The notes below the pieces were generated by a model. It worked only from the letters and a program-made list of their open reading frames with translations. It was not told the DNA's origin and made no database searches. A DNA stretch of 20,956 bases. It comes from Pseudomonadota bacterium (GTDB lineage Bacteria > Pseudomonadota > Gammaproteobacteria > Steroidobacterales > Steroidobacteraceae). This document shows, in pieces, positions 1 through 9,106 of the stretch. The translations under genes and the position numbers were made by a program. Location: positions 1-20,956 of the forward strand of contig JAEWLQ010000108.1 of the NCBI GenBank assembly GCA_023457495.1. The letters are read 5' to 3'. Position 1 is the first letter of the stretch, and each line of letters begins with the position of its first letter.

Positions 1-3000
1 GGCGTCGGCACCATGCGCTCCACCTGGTCGGCGAGGCTGCCGCGCCGCCCGGTCAGGACGACCCGCGCGGTGGCCAGCAGCAACGCGCGCGTCTCAGCGG
101 AGATGAGATCGGCGCGCAGCACGAAGATCTTGCCGCGGGTGTCGGAGCCCGCGATCCGCGGATGACCCTGGGACACGCGCACCAGTGTTTCGAGCGACCC
201 CTGCAGGTCCTGTACATATGAAGTGGCGCGGTCGTTGATGATCACGAGATCCACCGCCAGCCGCTTCAGGGACCAGTACTCGTGGGCCTGCAGCAGCTGG
301 CGCGCGATGGCGAGATCTTCGGCTTCCTCGATCCGCAGCAGCACGATGGGGTAATCGCCCGAGATGCCGTGCGCCCACAGAGCGTGTGGTCCCCCGGCGC
401 CGCGGCGGATGTTGTCGCCTGCCGGCCGCGCGGCGGCATCCGCGAACAGGATCCGGCCCGCGAGTTGCTGGAAGAGGTTGGCCTGCGAGGCGTCGATGTC
501 GAGATGACGCAATTGAACCTGCGCCTGGGTCCAGGCCAGCGTCGCGGCCCGCACGTGCGCGCTCACGTCGCGGTGCTTGTCGAGCAGGTCGATGAGGTGG
601 GCGCGACTGTTGGAGATGCAGGTCCAGAAGGCGATGCGCGCGCTGCCGCCGGCCGGCACGCGGATCCGATAACGCAATGCGAATACGGCATCGAGCACGG
701 TGCCCGTGGTGCCGGACAACGCGCGGCCTTCGAGCACCGCGAGTGGGTCGCGCAGGTCACGGCCGCGGCCGATGAAACGCGCCCGGTCGGTTTCGTATTC
801 CGGTCCGGCGATGAGGGAGTTGCCTTCGACCACCGCATGTTGCGAGGCCCACAGCTCCGGCTCGTCCGGCGCGCGACGCCGGCGCGTCGCCACGAGCGCG
901 CCGTGCCGCGACAGGTGTTCCGTGCGCACGAACAGTTTCGAGAACGCCGGGTGCGCGACATCCGAGGTCTGTGGCGCGAGCACGATCTCCGAGTACGAGG
1001 TGATCTCCACGTCGCGCGCGCGGCCGGATGCGTTGCTGACCGAAATCCGCCGCACTTCGGCGTCGTCCTCGGACGAAACGCGGATTTCGAGTGTGGTGAC
1101 GAGATCGCCATCGCTGCGGATGATTTCGGCGCGATCCTCCGTGAAGCTCACGTCATAAGAGTCGGGCGGCGTCGCGAGCGGCTGAAAGCCCGCGGACCAC
1201 ACGCGCCCCGATTCCAGGTCGCGCAACAGGAAGTAGCTGCCCGTATCGTCGCGGGTCGCGTCCTCGCGCCAGCGCGTCACCGCGATGTCGTTCCAGCGGC
1301 TGTAGCCCGAGCCTGCCGCCGTGACCATGACCGAGTAGCGGCCATTCGACAGCAGGTGAGTCTGCGGCGCGGATTCGTGCGGAGTGCGGATGCGCCGCAC
1401 CTCGGGCATCTGCAGGTCCGCGATGCGGGCGGCGGTGCCGACTTCCTCGGCGCGCGGGTGAGCCACGGAGACGTCGCGCGGCGTGCGCTCCTGCAGCAGC
1501 AGTTCGGTGGCTTGAACCGCGACGTCGGAATGGAAGCGTTCGCGCATGCGGCCATCGAGCAGCGCATTGGCGATCGCGACGATGCTCATGCCCTGGTGAT
1601 GCGCCATGTACGCGCGCACGCGCGCGCAGGTTTGGCCCTCGGGCACCCGGCTCGACGTGAAGTCCAGCGCCTCGTAGTAGCCATAGGCGCCACGCCCGCC
1701 GATCGTCGCGAGCGCGAGGTAGTTGGCGAGCGCCGCGTCGGCATCGATCATCGCGGCAAGGCCGGTCGCGTAGGGCGCGATGACCTTGTTCTCGGAAAGG
1801 CCGCGTTTGAGGCCCAGTCCCGGTACGCCGAAGTTGGAATACTGGTAGGTGAGCTCCAGGTCGCGCGCGTTGTACGCGGACTCGGAGATTCCCCAGGGCA
1901 GTCCGAGCTCGGCGCCGTACTTGATCTGGCGCCGCACGACGAGCCGGCTGGTCTGCGCGAGCAAACTACCGACCGGCGCGCGCAACACCAGGTCCGGCAT
2001 CAGGTATTCGAACATGGAGCCCGACCAGGACACGAGCGCCGCGCCGGCGCCGATCGGCGTGACGGTGCGGCCGAGCCGGAACCAGTGCCGCGCCGGGATA
2101 TCGCCCTTGGCGATCGCGACGAAACTCGCGAGCCGCGCCTCGGAGGCGAGCAGGTCGTAGCAGCTCTCGTCGAGCGTGCCGTCAGTCGCGCGGTAGCCGA
2201 TCGACAGCAACTTGCGCTGGCGGTCGAGCAGGAAATCGAACTCCATCGCGGAGGCCAGTTCGAGCGCGATGTTCGCCAGCCCCTCGAGGTGTTCCACGAT
2301 GTACCCGGCCGGATCGCGCGCGAGCAGGTCGCTGCGCCAGCTGTCGATGGTGCGGCGGGTGGCTTCCACCCAGTACACGAGATCGCAGTCGCGTTCGACG
2401 TGCGCCTCGTGCGCGAGCGCGCGGACCATGTCGACCAGTGTCGAGGCGCGTTCGGACGCGGCGGCGAGGTCGTCGAGCGTCGGGTCGATCATGCCCGATT
2501 CGGTGCGCAGCTCGCCCTCGATGTCCGCGAACGCGGTTTCCAGCAGCGGTCGCGAGACTGTGAGTCCGGGAACGAAGGGGAAGTCCCTCAGCGCGCGTCG
2601 CGCGAGATCGAGCGCGTCGGTGAGCCCGGCGATCTTCGCGGCATCGGGCCGTTCCTGCGCCTGCCACTGGCGAAACGCGCCGGCGAGCGTGATCAGGTGC
2701 GCGGCGAGGTTGCCCGAGTCCACCGACGACACGTACGCCGGATCGAGCGGGCGCAGGTCGCGCGTGTCGTACCAGTTGTACAGGTGCCCGCGATGCTTCT
2801 GCATGCGCGCGATCGTCCCGAGCGTCGCCTCGACGCGGTCGAGCGCATCACGCAGGCCGCACCAGCCGAAGTCGTGCGCCGCCACGGTGGATAGCAGATA
2901 GAGCCCGATGTTCGTCGGCGAGGTCCGATGGGCGACGACCGCGTGCGGGTCCTCCTGGAAGTTGTCGGGCGGCAGGTGGTGATCCTCGAGCGTCACGAAG

Positions 3001-6000
3001 GTCTCGAAGAAACGCCAGGTCTGGCGCGCGATCAGGCGCAGCTCGAGCTGCTCCTGCGCCGACAGCTCGGATCTCGCGGCGTGCGGCGGAACACGGCTGA
3101 TGCGCCACGCGACCAGCGGCGCCGCCAGCCACGCGAGCAGGAAGGGCAGCGCGACCGTCGGTAGTTGGCCGTCGTTGAGTGCGATCGTGATCACCGTCAG
3201 CACGAGCGTCAGGATGACGCCGCGGCCCATGCGCACGTAGAAGCTGCCGAAGTCGGCGCTCGTGCCCGACAGCAGGTCCGCGGGAATCCACTCGAGCAGG
3301 CGGCGCTTGCTCACGAACATGCGCCACAACGTCCGCGCGATGGCATCGCACATGAGCCATGCCTGGTAGGCGAGGGTCGTGACCAGCAGGGCGGTCTGCG
3401 CGATGGCGAGGCCGAGGTCGAGCGCGAGCGCGCGCAGGTGACTCAGCCAGGTCACCGTGGAGCGGCGCGGCACGATCGCGGCGAACACCGGCAACAGGGT
3501 GGGTGTCGCGAGCGCGAGCACGATGAAGCCGCACCAGGCGAGCGCCGCGTTCGTCGGCAAGGTCCAGGCCACCATCAGCGCGGCGACACTGGCGGGCGCG
3601 GACAGCGACCTGCGCAGATTGTCGAGCATCTTCCACAGGCCGATCAGCGGCAGGCGCGGATCGCCCCGGCCATGCGCGGCCGCGCCGAAGTCGCGACGCC
3701 CGAAGATCCAGGGCAGGAGCTGCCAGTCACCGCGCACCCAGCGGTGCTGGCGCAGCGAGGCCACATCGAACCGGGCCGGAAATTCCTCGACGACTTCGAC
3801 GTCCGAGGCGAGACCGGCGCGCGCGAACACGCCCTCGAACAGATCGTGCGACAACAACGTGCTCGGCGGCACGCGGTCGGCGAGCGCGGCCTCGAATGCG
3901 TCGACGTCGTAGATGCCCTTGCCCGCGAATGAACCCTCGCCGAGCAGATCCTGGTAGACGTCGGAGACCGCGGCGGCATACGGGTCGACACCGGCGGCGC
4001 CCGAGAAGACGCGCTGGAATGGCGTCGCCTCGACGTTCACGGGCAGCGAGAACGCCACGCGTGGCTGCAGGATTGCATAACCTTCCAGGACGCGGCCCGC
4101 CCGCGCATCGAAACGCGGCCGGTTGAGCGGATGCGCCATCTTTCCGATGAGCCGGCGCGGCGCCTCGCGCGGCACGCGGGTGTCGGCGTCGAGCGTGAGC
4201 ACGTAGCGCACGCCCTTCGGCACCCAGGGCGACTTGCCCGTGCTCGTCACGTACGTGGTGTCGGTCGCGCCGCGCAGCAGCCGGTTGAGCTCCTGTAGTT
4301 TGCCGCGCTTGCGCTCCCAGCCCATCCAGCGCTGTTCGCTGTCGCTCCACATGCGCTTGCGATGCAGCAGCAGGAAACGTTCGCCGCCCGCGGCCATTCC
4401 GTAGCGGCGATTGAGGCGCGCGATGCCGAGCACCGCGATGTCGAGCAGCGCGTCGTCGTTCGCGAGGTGCTCGGAATCCGCGTCCACCCAGTCCGAGAGC
4501 AACGCGAAATGCAGCTGATCGTCGGGAGATGCGAGGTAATGGATCTCGAGCCGGTGCAGGTGTTCTTCGACCGACTGCGGGGAGGACAGCAGCACCGGCA
4601 TCGCGACCAGTGTGCGCATTTCTTCGGGAATGCCGTCACGCAGGGCGAGGCCTGGCAGGCGGCTCGCTCCCAGCCCGCGCGTCACCGCGCGGTTCACCAG
4701 CGCGATGGCGATATCGATCGCCGGGATGGCGCCGAACAGTCCCAGCAGCGCCAACGCCGGTCCGTGAACGCCGAGCCGCTGCACGACGGCGAGCGCGCCC
4801 ACGAGGATCAGCGCGCTCGTGAAGCAGATGGCCGCGACATAGTCGGCGGCGCCGGCCGTGAAGGCGATGCGGCTCGGCCAGTCGCGCAGGCGCGGCCGGA
4901 ACCCGATTGACCGTTCGAGAACCTCTCGCCCTTCGCCGATCAGATAGAAGCCGGGGTCGCGTTCACGGTCGACTTCGCCATTCCTCGCGAGGTCGAGGAC
5001 CTGGTGGGCTATCTGCAGCTCGGAGTAGTTCGAACCGCGCCCCATTTCCTCGATCGCATCGCGGTACAGGTTGCGGGTCGCGAAGTCCATGTCCGCGAAA
5101 TTGCTGGACGTGCTCAAGGTCTCGTCGACCAGGCTCACGCTTTCGAAGAACTCGGCCCAGTCCACGTCGGACATGAGCCGCATGCTGGTGATGATGTTGC
5201 GTACGGTGACGTTCGAAGCGCCCTGGCGCTGGTGCTCGTCCTGCACGAGCAACTCGGGCGTGAGCGAATGCTGCTGCAGGTGTGATTCCAGCCACACCAG
5301 CGCGGGTGTGATGGCCGGATCCTGATCGCGCAGTCGATGCACGAGTTGCACGGCGAACGCCGGCGCAAGCAGACCGTCGCGTTTCTTCCAGGCGTTCAGC
5401 GCGTTCGCATCGACCCTCTGCCCGTTGACGCCGAGCAACCGGTCGGCGATCGCATCAGCTTCCTCGCGCGCGGCGCGGCTCGTGCTGATGCGCTGCGCGA
5501 CGCGCCGCAGGTTCTCCACCAGCACGATACGCAGCGTGATGGCCACGGCCCACAACTCGCCGATGGTGAGGGGCTCGACCTCCTGGTAGGCGCGCACGAA
5601 GCGGCGCAGCGTCTCGGGATCGAAGCGGCTGTCGGTGTGGGCGATATACGCCCACGCCAGGCCGAACACGCGCGGAAACCCGGCGAAGGGTCCTTCGGCG
5701 AGCTTCGGGAGCTGTCGATAGAAGCCGGGTGGCAGATCCTCGCGGATCTCGCGGATCTGCTCCTCCACGACGTGGTAGTTGTCGAGCACCCACTCGGCCG
5801 CCGGTGTGATGCCGCGTCCTTCGTCCACCGATTTGGCGATGGAGCGATACGCGGCGAGCAGCACCTTTTCGTTGTTGCGCAGGCGGGCGCCGAGCGAGCG
5901 TCCGAGACCGGGCTGGCGCGTGACCTGCTGGGCCGCCGCGAGGCTGCGCGCGTGCTCCTCCAGCCGCTCGATGCTGAAGATTTCCTCGCGCAGGATCTGC

Positions 6001-6077
6001 TCGTCGTTCCAGCGATAGCCGAACGAAAGCCGCTCGAACAGGCCTCGAACATGTGGGTGCAAAATGCCGTCCGCCAA
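1..6077 (-). CDS. ndvB: Cyclic beta-1,2-glucan synthase (NdvB/ChvB family), C-terminus outside the window
   Basis: One uninterrupted minus-strand frame of about 2,025 codons. I read the same frame at several points from end to end. In this family the membrane enzyme polymerises glucose from UDP-glucose, cyclises the chain and trims it by phosphorolysis to make periplasmic cyclic glucans. Residues about 30-400 are the N-terminal cytoplasmic region. Hydrophobic segments lie near 400-460 and 830-1000. Between them is the GT84 domain with TLDADT (Asp630), LSHDLFEG (about 742) and QHRW (777-780). The glycoamylase-like domain has LPWGISESAYNARD (about 1390) and MAHHQGM (about 1491). The GH94-type region starts near 1570 (THLLSNGRYSVMV). 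The family is usually about 2,800 residues, so the phosphorylase catalytic barrel is missing from view. An in-frame TAA lies at 6096-6098 and no ATG or GTG follows before conserved sequence. TTG at 6077 is therefore chosen; TTG at 6062 is the alternative. Neither has a good ribosome binding site. It is divergent from the FAD oxidoreductase. Confidence 0.93.
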   Translation of the reverse strand, partial: MADGILHPHVRGLFERLSFGYRWNDEQILREEIFSIERLEEHARSLAAAQQVTRQPGLGRSLGARLRNNEKVLLAAYRSIAKSVDEGRGITPAAEWVLDNYHVVEEQIREIREDLPPGFYRQLPKLAEGPFAGFPRVFGLAWAYIAHTDSRFDPETLRRFVRAYQEVEPLTIGELWAVAITLRIVLVENLRRVAQRISTSRAAREEADAIADRLLGVNGQRVDANALNAWKKRDGLLAPAFAVQLVHRLRDQDPAITPALVWLESHLQQHSLTPELLVQDEHQRQGASNVTVRNIITSMRLMSDVDWAEFFESVSLVDETLSTSSNFADMDFATRNLYRDAIEEMGRGSNYSELQIAHQVLDLARNGEVDRERDPGFYLIGEGREVLERSIGFRPRLRDWPSRIAFTAGAADYVAAICFTSALILVGALAVVQRLGVHGPALALLGLFGAIPAIDIAIALVNRAVTRGLGASRLPGLALRDGIPEEMRTLVAMPVLLSSPQSVEEHLHRLEIHYLASPDDQLHFALLSDWVDADSEHLANDDALLDIAVLGIARLNRRYGMAAGGERFLLLHRKRMWSDSEQRWMGWERKRGKLQELNRLLRGATDTTYVTSTGKSPWVPKGVRYVLTLDADTRVPREAPRRLIGKMAHPLNRPRFDARAGRVLEGYAILQPRVAFSLPVNVEATPFQRVFSGAAGVDPYAAAVSDVYQDLLGEGSFAGKGIYDVDAFEAALADRVPPSTLLSHDLFEGVFARAGLASDVEVVEEFPARFDVASLRQHRWVRGDWQLLPWIFGRRDFGAAAHGRGDPRLPLIGLWKMLDNLRRSLSAPASVAALMVAWTLPTNAALAWCGFIVLALATPTLLPVFAAIVPRRSTVTWLSHLRALALDLGLAIAQTALLVTTLAYQAWLMCDAIARTLWRMFVSKRRLLEWIPADLLSGTSADFGSFYVRMGRGVILTLVLTVITIALNDGQLPTVALPFLLAWLAAPLVAWRISRVPPHAARSELSAQEQLELRLIARQTWRFFETFVTLEDHHLPPDNFQEDPHAVVAHRTSPTNIGLYLLSTVAAHDFGWCGLRDALDRVEATLGTIARMQKHRGHLYNWYDTRDLRPLDPAYVSSVDSGNLAAHLITLAGAFRQWQAQERPDAAKIAGLTDALDLARRALRDFPFVPGLTVSRPLLETAFADIEGELRTESGMIDPTLDDLAAASERASTLVDMVRALAHEAHVERDCDLVYWVEATRRTIDSWRSDLLARDPAGYIVEHLEGLANIALELASAMEFDFLLDRQRKLLSIGYRATDGTLDESCYDLLASEARLASFVAIAKGDIPARHWFRLGRTVTPIGAGAALVSWSGSMFEYLMPDLVLRAPVGSLLAQTSRLVVRRQIKYGAELGLPWGISESAYNARDLELTYQYSNFGVPGLGLKRGLSENKVIAPYATGLAAMIDADAALANYLALATIGGRGAYGYYEALDFTSSRVPEGQTCARVRAYMAHHQGMSIVAIANALLDGRMRERFHSDVAVQATELLLQERTPRDVSVAHPRAEEVGTAARIADLQMPEVRRIRTPHESAPQTHLLSNGRYSVMVTAAGSGYSRWNDIAVTRWREDATRDDTGSYFLLRDLESGRVWSAGFQPLATPPDSYDVSFTEDRAEIIRSDGDLVTTLEIRVSSEDDAEVRRISVSNASGRARDVEITSYSEIVLAPQTSDVAHPAFSKLFVRTEHLSRHGALVATRRRRAPDEPELWASQHAVVEGNSLIAGPEYETDRARFIGRGRDLRDPLAVLEGRALSGTTGTVLDAVFALRYRIRVPAGGSARIAFWTCISNSRAHLIDLLDKHRDVSAHVRAATLAWTQAQVQLRHLDIDASQANLFQQLAGRILFADAAARPAGDNIRRGAGGPHALWAHGISGDYPIVLLRIEEAEDLAIARQLLQAHEYWSLKRLAVDLVIINDRATSYVQDLQGSLETLVRVSQGHPRIAGSDTRGKIFVLRADLISAETRALLLATARVVLTGRRGSLADQVERMVPT

Positions 6078-6142
6078 GTAAGTGGAGAACGCCCATTACG
6101 CGAAACCTTCACCGGCCACGCCATGCCAACAGGCGCCGTGGC

Positions 6143-6164
6143 GCTGTCGGAATGCTCTGACAGC
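6143..6164. repeat. Inverted repeat in the ndvB / FAD-oxidoreductase divergent gap
   Basis: Arms GCTGTC (6143-6148) and GACAGC (6159-6164) are separated by 10 bases, about 70 bases upstream of the proposed ndvB start. It could be an operator for either divergent gene, but nothing else supports this. The rest of the roughly 240-base gap shows no convincing -35/-10 pair. Confidence 0.3.
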
Positions 6165-6304
6165 CCCGGTTGGCGCGCACCGGCGCAGGCAGGCCGGGTC
6201 GCGGCGTGCACCGCACGTGCGCGAAGACCCGAAGTAGTTAGCCGTCCGAGCGCATTACCGGGCGCGGCGGCGGTGTTCTTACAGGGCGGAGCGCCCGGGC
6301 TGCG

Positions 6305-6310
6305 TATGCT
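6305..6310 (+). promoter_or_regulatory. -10-like hexamer TATGCT just upstream of the FAD-oxidoreductase ATG
   Basis: TATGCT ends six bases before the ATG at 6317, and there is no Shine-Dalgarno sequence. If it acts as a -10 element, transcription would start at or next to the ATG, giving a leaderless mRNA. No good -35 is visible, so confidence is low. Confidence 0.25.
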
Positions 6311-6316
6311 CGATCC

Positions 6317-7570
6317 ATGTGGCCATTCCGCAAATCCCCCGCGCCCCACGTGCGTACGGCCGCGCCCTGGTGGTTGCGGCACGACGGCGAGGGCGACGCG
6401 GGGGAGGCACTGACCGAGTCCCGGCGTTGCGACATCGCGATCATCGGCGCCGGCATCACGGGCGCTCTCGTCGCCGACGCGCTGGTCGGAACCGGACGCC
6501 GGATAGTCGTGCTCGACAAGGGTGAGGCGGGGCAGGGCAGCACGTCGGCGTCGACCGCGCTGTTGCAGTACGAGATCGACACGCATCTCGTGGACCTGGT
6601 CCGCCGGGTCGGCGCGGACCGCGCGGCGCTCGCGTACCGGGCCTGCGTCGCGAGTTTCGCGCTGCTCGAAACGCGATTTCCCGAAATGCTGCCGGGCGCG
6701 GGCTATGAGCGCCGGCCGAGCCTGTATCTCGCGGCCGAGGAACGCGACGTGGACGCGCTGCAGGGCGAAGTGGCCGCACGCCGCGCGATCGGGATCGAAT
6801 GCGAATGGCTCGATGCCGCGGAGCTCGGTCGGCGTTTCGGGCTGAATCGACCGGGCGGAATCTTCTCCGCGCTCGGCGCGCAGTTGAATCCACTGCAATT
6901 CACGCGCGCACTGCTGGGCGCGTGTCGGCGGCATGGCGTCGAAATCTTCGCCCGCACGCAGGTCACGGGCATCGAGCGCGAAAAGGGCGTGCTGCGCCTG
7001 CGCACCTCGCGCGGGGCCGACCTGATCGCGGACCACGCGGTGGTCTGCGCGGGATACGAGTCGCTCGATCTCTTGCCGGACACGATCGCCGACCTGAACA
7101 ACACGTTCGCCTGCGTCAGCGAACCGCTCGCCGCGGATGACCCGATCTTGCGGTTGCCGATTCTCTGGGAGAGCTCGCGGCCCTATCTATATCTGCGGAC
7201 GACGTCCGACAGGAGGCTGATCGTCGGCGGGGAAGACGTGGCGTTCTCGGGCGCCGTGGCGCGCGATGCATTACTGCCGCGCCAGGCCGCTCGGCTGATG
7301 CGCAAGTACCGCGCGCTGTTCGATCGTGACCCGCCGCGCATCGACAGCGCGTGGGCCGGAAGCTTCGCGGAGACACGCGATGGCCTGCCCCTGATCGGGG
7401 TTGCACCGAAGGGTGATCCAGCCGTGTCATATGCACTTTGTTATGGCGGCAACGGAATTTCGTTCGCGCTGCACGCGGGTGACATCGTGCGCGCCGGAAT
7501 CGAAGGCCGCGCGCACGCGCTAACGGAAGTATTCGGTTTCGAGCGTCCCTTCGCCGAGGCAAAAAGATAG
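6317..7570 (+). CDS. FAD-dependent oxidoreductase (DAO family)
   Basis: A 417-residue soluble flavoprotein of the D-amino-acid-oxidase/GlpO-like fold (Pfam DAO). The dinucleotide-binding GAGITG is at residues 44-49, with the acidic end of the second strand at Asp67 (IVVLDKG). It is followed by GQGSTSAS, the loop expected near the FAD pyrophosphate. The C-terminal part reads WAGSFAETRDGLPLIG and then YGGNGISFALHAGDIV, the usual DAO closing motifs that contact the flavin. The first 37 residues are an extension before the Rossmann fold, with no signal peptide. The substrate cannot be read from sequence; amines, amino acids or glycerol-3-phosphate-like compounds are all possible. ATG at 6317 is the first in frame, without a clear ribosome binding site. 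The unknown protein and 6-phosphogluconate dehydrogenase follow on the same strand after 70 bases, so cotranscription is plausible. Confidence 0.88.
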   Translation: MWPFRKSPAPHVRTAAPWWLRHDGEGDAGEALTESRRCDIAIIGAGITGALVADALVGTGRRIVVLDKGEAGQGSTSASTALLQYEIDTHLVDLVRRVGADRAALAYRACVASFALLETRFPEMLPGAGYERRPSLYLAAEERDVDALQGEVAARRAIGIECEWLDAAELGRRFGLNRPGGIFSALGAQLNPLQFTRALLGACRRHGVEIFARTQVTGIEREKGVLRLRTSRGADLIADHAVVCAGYESLDLLPDTIADLNNTFACVSEPLAADDPILRLPILWESSRPYLYLRTTSDRRLIVGGEDVAFSGAVARDALLPRQAARLMRKYRALFDRDPPRIDSAWAGSFAETRDGLPLIGVAPKGDPAVSYALCYGGNGISFALHAGDIVRAGIEGRAHALTEVFGFERPFAEAKR

Positions 7571-7640
7571 AATCGCGCGTCGTCGCACCGGACCCACCTG
7601 CCAGAGACCCGGACGCTCACCACTCTTGAATGCCAGGGCC

Positions 7641-8144
7641 ATGTTCGTAAACGACACAAGCAGCCTCCCGGAATCGGGACGCGTGTGCGTCCAGGCCTTC
7701 AGTGGTTCTCAATTGGGCTCCGACCGCTTCTACAGTCTCACCATCGTCGCGGCCCGCGCGACGGTCGAGCCCATGGCGGAGCCGCGCAATCCCGCGCACG
7801 TACTCGGCGTCGGCGCGCGGATCGATTCGGTCAAAGGTGCGGTGTTCGCGGCCTATTTCGCCGCGACCCGCGAGCGCTTCGACCTGCAGCCTAACTACCG
7901 GCAGGGGTTGTACGTGCTCATCGACGGCGCGGTGTACGCGGTCGCGTCCGAGAAGATCTCGACTTCGATCCGCCGCGGCTTCAGCACGCGCGAATTCACG
8001 CTGTCGCGCGGAGACCGGCCGCAACGCAGCGTGGTATACCACTGGCCCTGGTACCGCGAGCCGTTCGCGTCGGCGAAACCCGGCTTGTCGCGGTCGAAGG
8101 ATTTCCTGCGAGGACTCGCAGCCATGGTGGAGGCGTATCGATGA
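7641..8144 (+). CDS. Hypothetical protein coupled to 6-phosphogluconate dehydrogenase
   Basis: A 167-residue protein I do not recognise. It has no signal peptide or membrane segment. Alternating hydrophobic and polar stretches, such as QGLYVLIDGAVYAVASEK and FTLSRGDRPQRSVVYHW, suggest a mainly beta-strand soluble domain. An aromatic VVYHWPWYREPF segment lies near residue 135. The C-terminus (SRSKDFLRGLAAMVEAYR) looks helical. ATG at 7641 is preferred; TTG at 7626 would add five residues, and neither has a strong ribosome binding site. The stop overlaps the next ATG as ATGA, so translation is probably coupled to the dehydrogenase. Codon usage and GC-rich third positions match the neighbours, so I consider it a real gene. 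Its function is unknown. Confidence 0.75.
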   Translation: MFVNDTSSLPESGRVCVQAFSGSQLGSDRFYSLTIVAARATVEPMAEPRNPAHVLGVGARIDSVKGAVFAAYFAATRERFDLQPNYRQGLYVLIDGAVYAVASEKISTSIRRGFSTREFTLSRGDRPQRSVVYHWPWYREPFASAKPGLSRSKDFLRGLAAMVEAYR

Positions 8145-9082
8145 ATTCTCTCGGCATGATCGGCCTCGGCCGCATGGGTTCGAACATGTCGCGCCGGCTC
8201 GCGCGCGCGGGAATCCGCTGCGTCGTTCACGATGCGCGGCCCGAGGCGGTGCAGGCGATGGTCGCACCGGGCATATCCGGCGCCGGCTCGCTGCGCGAGC
8301 TGGTCGCGGCGCTCGCGCCGCCGCGTGCGATCTGGATCATGGTGCCGGCGAACGTCGTCGATTCGGTGGTCGACGAGCTCGCGCCCCTGCTGCAGCCGGG
8401 GGACATCGTGATCGACGGCGGCAACTCGAACCATCGCGACGACGCGCGCCGCGGCGCTGCGCTCGCGAAGTCTGGCCTGCACTACGTCGATGTCGGAACG
8501 AGCGGCGGCGTGGCCGGACTCGAGCGTGGTTATTGCCTCATGATCGGCGGGCCGGAAGCACCGGTGCGGCAGCTCGACCGGATCTTCGCCGCGCTCGCGC
8601 CCGGCGGCGACGAAACGCAGGCGGGCGTGGGCACCGCTTCGCGCGGTTACCTGCATTGCGGCCCGCACGGCGCGGGTCACTTCGTGAAGATGATCCACAA
8701 CGGCATCGAGTACGGCCTGATGGCCGCGTATGCCGAGGGGCTCAACATCCTGCACGAGGCGCCGGACCACGATTACGACCTGCCGCAGATCACCGAGCTG
8801 TGGCGGCACGGCAGTGTCATCACGTCCTGGCTGCTCGATCTCACCGCGAAAGCGCTGCGCGACGATGCGGATCTCGGGGAATTCTCGGGCCATGTCGCCG
8901 ATTCGGGCGAGGGACGCTGGACGCTCGAAGCCGCGATCGACGAGGGCGTGCCCGCGCCCGTGATCAGCGCGGCCCTGTTCAGCCGTTTCCAGTCACGCGG
9001 CAACGCCGCGTTCGCGGACCGCGTGCTGTCGGCGATGCGCAAGCAGTTCGGCGGTCACGAAGAGAAGAAAGAGAAGGGCTGA
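8141..9082 (+). CDS. gnd: 6-phosphogluconate dehydrogenase, decarboxylating (short form)
   Basis: A 313-residue enzyme of the short 6-phosphogluconate dehydrogenase class, which converts 6-phosphogluconate to ribulose-5-phosphate and CO2 in the oxidative pentose phosphate pathway. The N-terminal Rossmann motif is GLGRMGSNM (residues 6-14). The second strand ends in Asp (VVHDARPEAV), which in this class suggests NAD+ rather than NADP+, although this is inference. Substrate and catalytic motifs are intact: VIDGGNSN, GTSGGVAGLERGY and FVKMIHNGIEYG, the last holding the catalytic Lys and the HN pair. The length fits the short form (about 300 residues) rather than the 470-residue enterobacterial Gnd. 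Its start overlaps the preceding stop by ATGA. It converges on the universal stress protein gene 24 bases downstream. Confidence 0.92.
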   Translation: MNSLGMIGLGRMGSNMSRRLARAGIRCVVHDARPEAVQAMVAPGISGAGSLRELVAALAPPRAIWIMVPANVVDSVVDELAPLLQPGDIVIDGGNSNHRDDARRGAALAKSGLHYVDVGTSGGVAGLERGYCLMIGGPEAPVRQLDRIFAALAPGGDETQAGVGTASRGYLHCGPHGAGHFVKMIHNGIEYGLMAAYAEGLNILHEAPDHDYDLPQITELWRHGSVITSWLLDLTAKALRDDADLGEFSGHVADSGEGRWTLEAAIDEGVPAPVISAALFSRFQSRGNAAFADRVLSAMRKQFGGHEEKKEKG

Positions 9083-9089
9083 TCGCCAG

Positions 9090-9104
9090 GGCGCGAGGCG
9101 CGCC
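9090..9104. terminator. Possible bidirectional hairpin between convergent gnd and usp
   Basis: GGCGCG (9090-9095) and CGCGCC (9099-9104) form a six-base GC-only stem with a three-base loop, in the 24-base gap between two convergent stop codons. No T-tract follows on either strand, so it is a weak terminator candidate. Confidence 0.3.
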
Positions 9105-9106
9105 TG

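Noticed and set aside
282..2894. An 870-codon plus-strand open frame
   Set aside because: It is antisense to the glucan synthase, whose own frame shows family motifs throughout (LPWGISESAYN, MAHHQGM, THLLSNGRYSVMV). The plus-strand product is Arg/Val/Ala-rich with no recognisable motif, typical of antisense frames in GC-rich DNA.
5396..7036. A 546-codon minus-strand frame spanning the divergent gap
   Set aside because: It runs antisense through the FAD oxidoreductase and then out of frame through the glucan synthase N-terminus, giving Ser/Arg-rich sequence without motifs.
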